Source: Ahniella affigens
GTDB lineage: Bacteria > Pseudomonadota > Gammaproteobacteria > Xanthomonadales > Ahniellaceae
Length of the DNA: 64,000 nt
Direction: 5' to 3'
Assembly: GCF_003015185.1 (NCBI RefSeq)
Contig: NZ_CP027860.1
Span: 2,976,001-3,040,000 of the forward strand
The translations under genes and the position numbers were made by a program. The notes below the pieces were generated by a model. That model worked only from the letters and a program-made list of their open reading frames with translations. It did not search any database and was not told the DNA's origin. Shown here in pieces: positions 61,108 to 64,000 of this stretch. Within the stretch, counting starts at the first letter, position 1; each line of letters begins with the position of its first letter.

Positions 61108-61812
61108 TCAGAACGTCCAGGCCCTGAGGGTACGGCCGCCCAATCGAAATCGAAGCAACGCGCGCATCAAGTCGCGGAGGCCGCGACTTGCCAGCCCCTG
61201 TGCTGGTTCCGCCCGCTGCAGCAGTAACAGCGAGCGACCATCGATGACTGGCCAGTCCAGACCGCGGCGGGCCATCACAACGCCCTGCTCTGGGTCGACC
61301 TGATAGCTCTGCTCGGCCAGGACCGGTTCGCCGTCAACGGTGTGATCGAACACCAAACCGTATCCCAGGTCTTCGAGAAGCGCCGCTTCAAACAAACGCA
61401 GCGCCACTGCCAACGATTCCGCGCCGATGGCCGACTGACCCGACCAATCCTGCAGCATGCCCAGATAACGATCGAACAACTCGGGGTGCGGGTCATGTTC
61501 GGGCAACAGGCGCAGAATCAGTTCGTTCAAATACATGGCCGACCGCAGCCCAACGGGATGCTGAATCAAGAACTGACGCTGGTTGTCATGCGCACGGAGA
61601 CTCAGCACCTGACCGCTGCCAAACAATTCGACCAGATTGACAGACAACGGCGACAACTCCGCCTGCCGTCGCGCCTTGCCGGCGGCGCGAACCCCCCTGG
61701 CGACGGCCGTACAACGCCCCTGATCCCGCAGCCACAAATCAAGCAGTACGCTGGTTTCGCGGTAAGGCCGCAAGTGCAGCGTGATCGCCAGTGCGTCGAC
61801 CAGGCGCTGCAT
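61108..61812 (-). CDS. recO: DNA repair protein RecO
   Basis: The 234-aa protein loads RecA in the RecF pathway. The N-terminal OB-fold (LALTLHLRPYRETSVLLDLW type: ITLHLRPYRETSVLLDLWL) and the helical C-terminal part with LFEAALLEDLGYG and SRGLRDLMRALLRF are as in RecO. There are no zinc cysteines, as in E. coli RecO. It follows era, overlapping by one base (TGATG). Confidence 0.93.
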   Translation of the reverse strand: MQRLVDALAITLHLRPYRETSVLLDLWLRDQGRCTAVARGVRAAGKARRQAELSPLSVNLVELFGSGQVLSLRAHDNQRQFLIQHPVGLRSAMYLNELILRLLPEHDPHPELFDRYLGMLQDWSGQSAIGAESLAVALRLFEAALLEDLGYGLVFDHTVDGEPVLAEQSYQVDPEQGVVMARRGLDWPVIDGRSLLLLQRAEPAQGLASRGLRDLMRALLRFRLGGRTLRAWTF

Positions 61813-62708
61813 CAGCCCTCATCAACACCCAGGGCCCGCAAGGCGCGCTCATCGTCGCTCCAGTTCTCGCGCACCCGCACCCAAGTCTCCAGATGCACCT
61901 TGCAGTCGAAAAACTTCTCCAGAACCTGGCGCGCGTGGGACCCAATCTGCTTCAGCTGCTCGCCACTGCGGCCAATGACAATGGCCTTCTGGCCTTCACG
62001 TTCCACCCAGATCACAGCGGCCAGTCGAAGGAGATTACCCTCGCGCTGGAACGACTCGATTTCGACGCTCGTCGCAAACGGCAGTTCGTCGCGCAGCTGC
62101 CGGACCACTTGCTCGCGAACCCGTTCAGCAGCCAAGAAGCGCTCGCTGCGATCGGTCAGATCGTCCTCGGCAAAGGCATGCTCGCCCGGCTTCGCAAGCT
62201 TGGCGACCGCTTGAAACACGCGACTGGCCGAGCGTTCCTTCATGGCCGAAAACGGCACGATGGCCTCGGCCTGATACTGTTCGGTCAATTGCTGCAAACG
62301 CGGCAACAGGCGGGTCTTGTCGGCAATCCGATCGATCTTGTTGAGCACAATGACCAACGGCTTCCCAGCCGACTTGACCAAACTCGCGACCAGTTCGTCT
62401 TCTTCCGTAAATCGCGTCGCATCGATGACCCAGAGGAGCACATCGGCTTCTTCCAGGGCGGCGCGCGCTGCTCGGTTCAGCGAACGGTTCAAGGCCCGAT
62501 TGCCGCCTTGATGGATGCCTGGGGTATCGATCAACGCTAGTTGCGTCGGGCCTTCCGTCAGCACGCCCAGAATCTGATGGCGGGTGGTCTGCGGCTTCGC
62601 CGCGGTAATGCTGAGTTTGGTGCCGACCAAACGGTTCAGGAGGGTCGACTTGCCCACGTTGGGTCGGCCGAGCACGGCCACCCGTGCGAAGCGCTGCGTA
62701 TCATTCAT
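61812..62708 (-). CDS. era: GTPase Era
   Basis: The 298-aa GTPase has a G1 motif GRPNVGKST, DTPGIHQGG as G3, NKIDRI as G4, and a C-terminal KH domain (VIGRSGEQLKQIGSHAR). Era binds 16S rRNA and is needed for 30S assembly. It overlaps rnc by ATGA and recO by one base. Confidence 0.97.
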   Translation of the reverse strand: MNDTQRFARVAVLGRPNVGKSTLLNRLVGTKLSITAAKPQTTRHQILGVLTEGPTQLALIDTPGIHQGGNRALNRSLNRAARAALEEADVLLWVIDATRFTEEDELVASLVKSAGKPLVIVLNKIDRIADKTRLLPRLQQLTEQYQAEAIVPFSAMKERSASRVFQAVAKLAKPGEHAFAEDDLTDRSERFLAAERVREQVVRQLRDELPFATSVEIESFQREGNLLRLAAVIWVEREGQKAIVIGRSGEQLKQIGSHARQVLEKFFDCKVHLETWVRVRENWSDDERALRALGVDEG

Positions 62709-63337
62709 GCTTTCTTTTCCAGTTCGGCCAGGAGTGCTTCTGCCGCCCTGGTTTCTGCCAATTTTCGGCTATGCCCGCGGGCATGGCGCTTTTGCTGCAA
62801 GGCTTCGACCTCGCAGCTTACTTCAAACGTCTTGGCGTGCTCCGGCCCTTCGGCCGCAATCAGCTGGTAAGCAGGCAGACCCAATCCTTTGGCTTGCAAC
62901 CATTCCTGCAGCCGGGTCTTGCCGTCCTTGCCATGCCAGGCTGGATCCAGCGCCGCAACGCGGGGCGCGAACCAATCGCGCACCAACTGCGTTGCGGCAT
63001 CGAGGCCTTGCTGAACATAGGTGGCAGCCGCCAACGCTTCGACCGCGTCGGCCAGAATTGAGTCACGCCGATGCCCGCCGCTCTTCAGCTCGCCCGGGCC
63101 AAGAATCAGTTTTGCCCCGAGATCGAGCTCCCGCGCTAGTTCGGCCAGCGCGCTTTCGCGAACCAACGCCGCACGCATCCGCGTCAAGGTGCCTTCGTCG
63201 ACCTTCGGAAAGCGCCTGAACAGTTCGTCGGCGACGACAAAATTAACCAAGGCGTCGCCAAGGAACTCCAGCCGCTCGTTGTTGACCTGCCCGGCACTAC
63301 GGTGCGTCAATGCCTGCCGATGCAGCTCGGCAGTCAT
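62705..63337 (-). CDS. rnc: Ribonuclease III
   Basis: The 210-aa double-strand-specific endonuclease has the signature NERLEFLGDAL and DAVEALAAATY (family form DTVEALIGAIY), with the acidic catalytic residues present. A C-terminal double-stranded RNA-binding domain follows (KTRLQEWLQAKG, FEVSCEVEALQQKRHARGHSRKLAE). It overlaps the DUF4845 gene by one base (TAATG). Confidence 0.96.
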   Translation of the reverse strand: MTAELHRQALTHRSAGQVNNERLEFLGDALVNFVVADELFRRFPKVDEGTLTRMRAALVRESALAELARELDLGAKLILGPGELKSGGHRRDSILADAVEALAAATYVQQGLDAATQLVRDWFAPRVAALDPAWHGKDGKTRLQEWLQAKGLGLPAYQLIAAEGPEHAKTFEVSCEVEALQQKRHARGHSRKLAETRAAEALLAELEKKA

Positions 63338-63729
63338 TACTGACCAGCCATCCGCCCGCTTACTTCGACCGTATTGTCGAAGGAGGCCACGTAGTCCAGG
63401 TTGTACATCAGCGTGTCGCGCCGTTCGTAGTGAACCCGAATCGTCATGACCAAGCCACGTTTCTTGATCTCGAAGTTCTTGCGACCGACATTCTTGCTGT
63501 CGACGTAGCTGATGTACATCCGCTTGTCGAGCGAGTTCCAGACATCATTGGAGCTCCAGTTCACAGCTGCCGGCTCCGCCGCGACCGCCTTCATGGCTTT
63601 GACGACGTTGTAATACTCCAGGTAAGCCGGCCCGATTCGCATACCGAGGTAAGCAAAGAAGCCACCTACCGCCATGATGATGATGAACCCCATCAGGCTC
63701 AAACCCTTCATTTTACGCAGAGATTTCAT
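63337..63729 (-). CDS. DUF4845 single-pass membrane protein
   Basis: The 130-aa protein has one N-terminal membrane segment (GLSLMGFIIIMAVGGFFAYLG) resembling a pilin-like start. The rest is a small soluble domain. This family is regularly found between lepB and rnc in gammaproteobacteria; function unknown. ATG 63729 overlaps the lepB stop by four bases. Confidence 0.9.
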   Translation of the reverse strand: MKSLRKMKGLSLMGFIIIMAVGGFFAYLGMRIGPAYLEYYNVVKAMKAVAAEPAAVNWSSNDVWNSLDKRMYISYVDSKNVGRKNFEIKKRGLVMTIRVHYERRDTLMYNLDYVASFDNTVEVSGRMAGQ

Positions 63730-64000
63730 GACTCGCCTCCTTTGATGATGGTGCCGATCCGACTGAACTCGACGCCGCCGTTTTCGCCATCCCAATTCAT
63801 CCAGATGAAAAAGGCGCGCCCGACCAGATTCTCTTCCGGAACCATACCCCAAAACCGGCTGTCCTCACTACGGTCCCGGTTGTCACCCATCACAAAATAT
63901 TGCTTCGGGCCAACCGTGAACGCACCGTCGGCGTCCGCCAGTTGGGTCAGCTCCGGAATGATCAGGATGTCGTGCTCCCGGCCGGGGAGCATTTCGACCC
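63726..64000 (-). CDS. lepB: Signal peptidase I, C-terminal part, runs off right edge
   Basis: The visible ~91 residues are the C-terminal part of type I signal peptidase. The conserved box D/E segment is seen as YFVMGDNRDRSEDSRFWGMVPEE, and then LVGRAFFIWMNWD. The catalytic Ser and Lys lie beyond the window. The frame is still open at 64000. Confidence 0.95.
   Translation of the reverse strand, partial: VEMLPGREHDILIIPELTQLADADGAFTVGPKQYFVMGDNRDRSEDSRFWGMVPEENLVGRAFFIWMNWDGENGGVEFSRIGTIIKGGES

Overview
The window is chromosomal DNA from a GC-rich gammaproteobacterium, most likely of the order Lysobacterales (Xanthomonadales). The evidence is the block lepB–DUF4845–rnc–era–recO at the right end, a metX-type homoserine acyltransferase instead of metA, an rng–yhdP pair, tus-type sulfur-relay genes beside a monothiol/dithiol glutaredoxin gene, and a secreted esterase with a C-terminal domain I associate with secreted proteins of this order. 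The very high load of REP-like palindromic repeats fits too. The genus cannot be fixed from the sequence alone.

Left region (1-12.7 kb) is accessory. It starts inside a DarG-type macrodomain gene, then a Fic protein whose promoter carries a perfect 11-bp inverted repeat. A REP array (1.94-2.84 kb) is followed by the most interesting locus. Three overlapping genes encode an unrecognised 466-aa protein, a 639-aa protein with two phospholipase-D-like HxK motifs, and a 1213-aa SNF2/RapA-like helicase. A separate GIY-YIG nuclease gene follows. A second REP array (11.18-12.67 kb), partly duplicated with a 788-bp offset, closes the region. I read this as a candidate anti-mobile-element system that I cannot match to a named one.

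Middle region (12.7-37.4 kb) is a mixture of chaperone, periplasmic and metabolic genes separated by repeats: a divergent Hsp70 with a small zinc-ribbon-like partner, a cupredoxin, trhO plus an RluA-type pseudouridine synthase, an amidase, a MerR regulator beside a VIT/vWA protein, a 3-methyladenine glycosylase, an NmrA/AraC divergent pair, and a three-gene operon (FAD dehydrogenase, alpha-hydroxy-acid oxidase, ThDP enzyme). Inside that operon lies a threefold amplification of a multi-hairpin element, which also supplies the C-terminus and stop codon of the oxidase.

Right region (37.6-64 kb) is mostly core: isocitrate dehydrogenase, an AhpD-like protein, glutaredoxin, tusE/C/D-like genes, bepA, phoBR, a VanX-type dipeptidase, and a tightly overlapping operon for murein peptide turnover (NlpC/P60, Ala-Glu epimerase, YkuD transpeptidase, SLC1-type carrier). 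Then come the envelope lipid-transport genes yhdP and ydbH/ydbL, rng, metX, a cysteine-dioxygenase family gene, a cold-shock gene, a response regulator with a phosphotransfer domain, and the recO-era-rnc-lepB block running off the right edge. No tRNA, rRNA, CRISPR array or transposase was seen.
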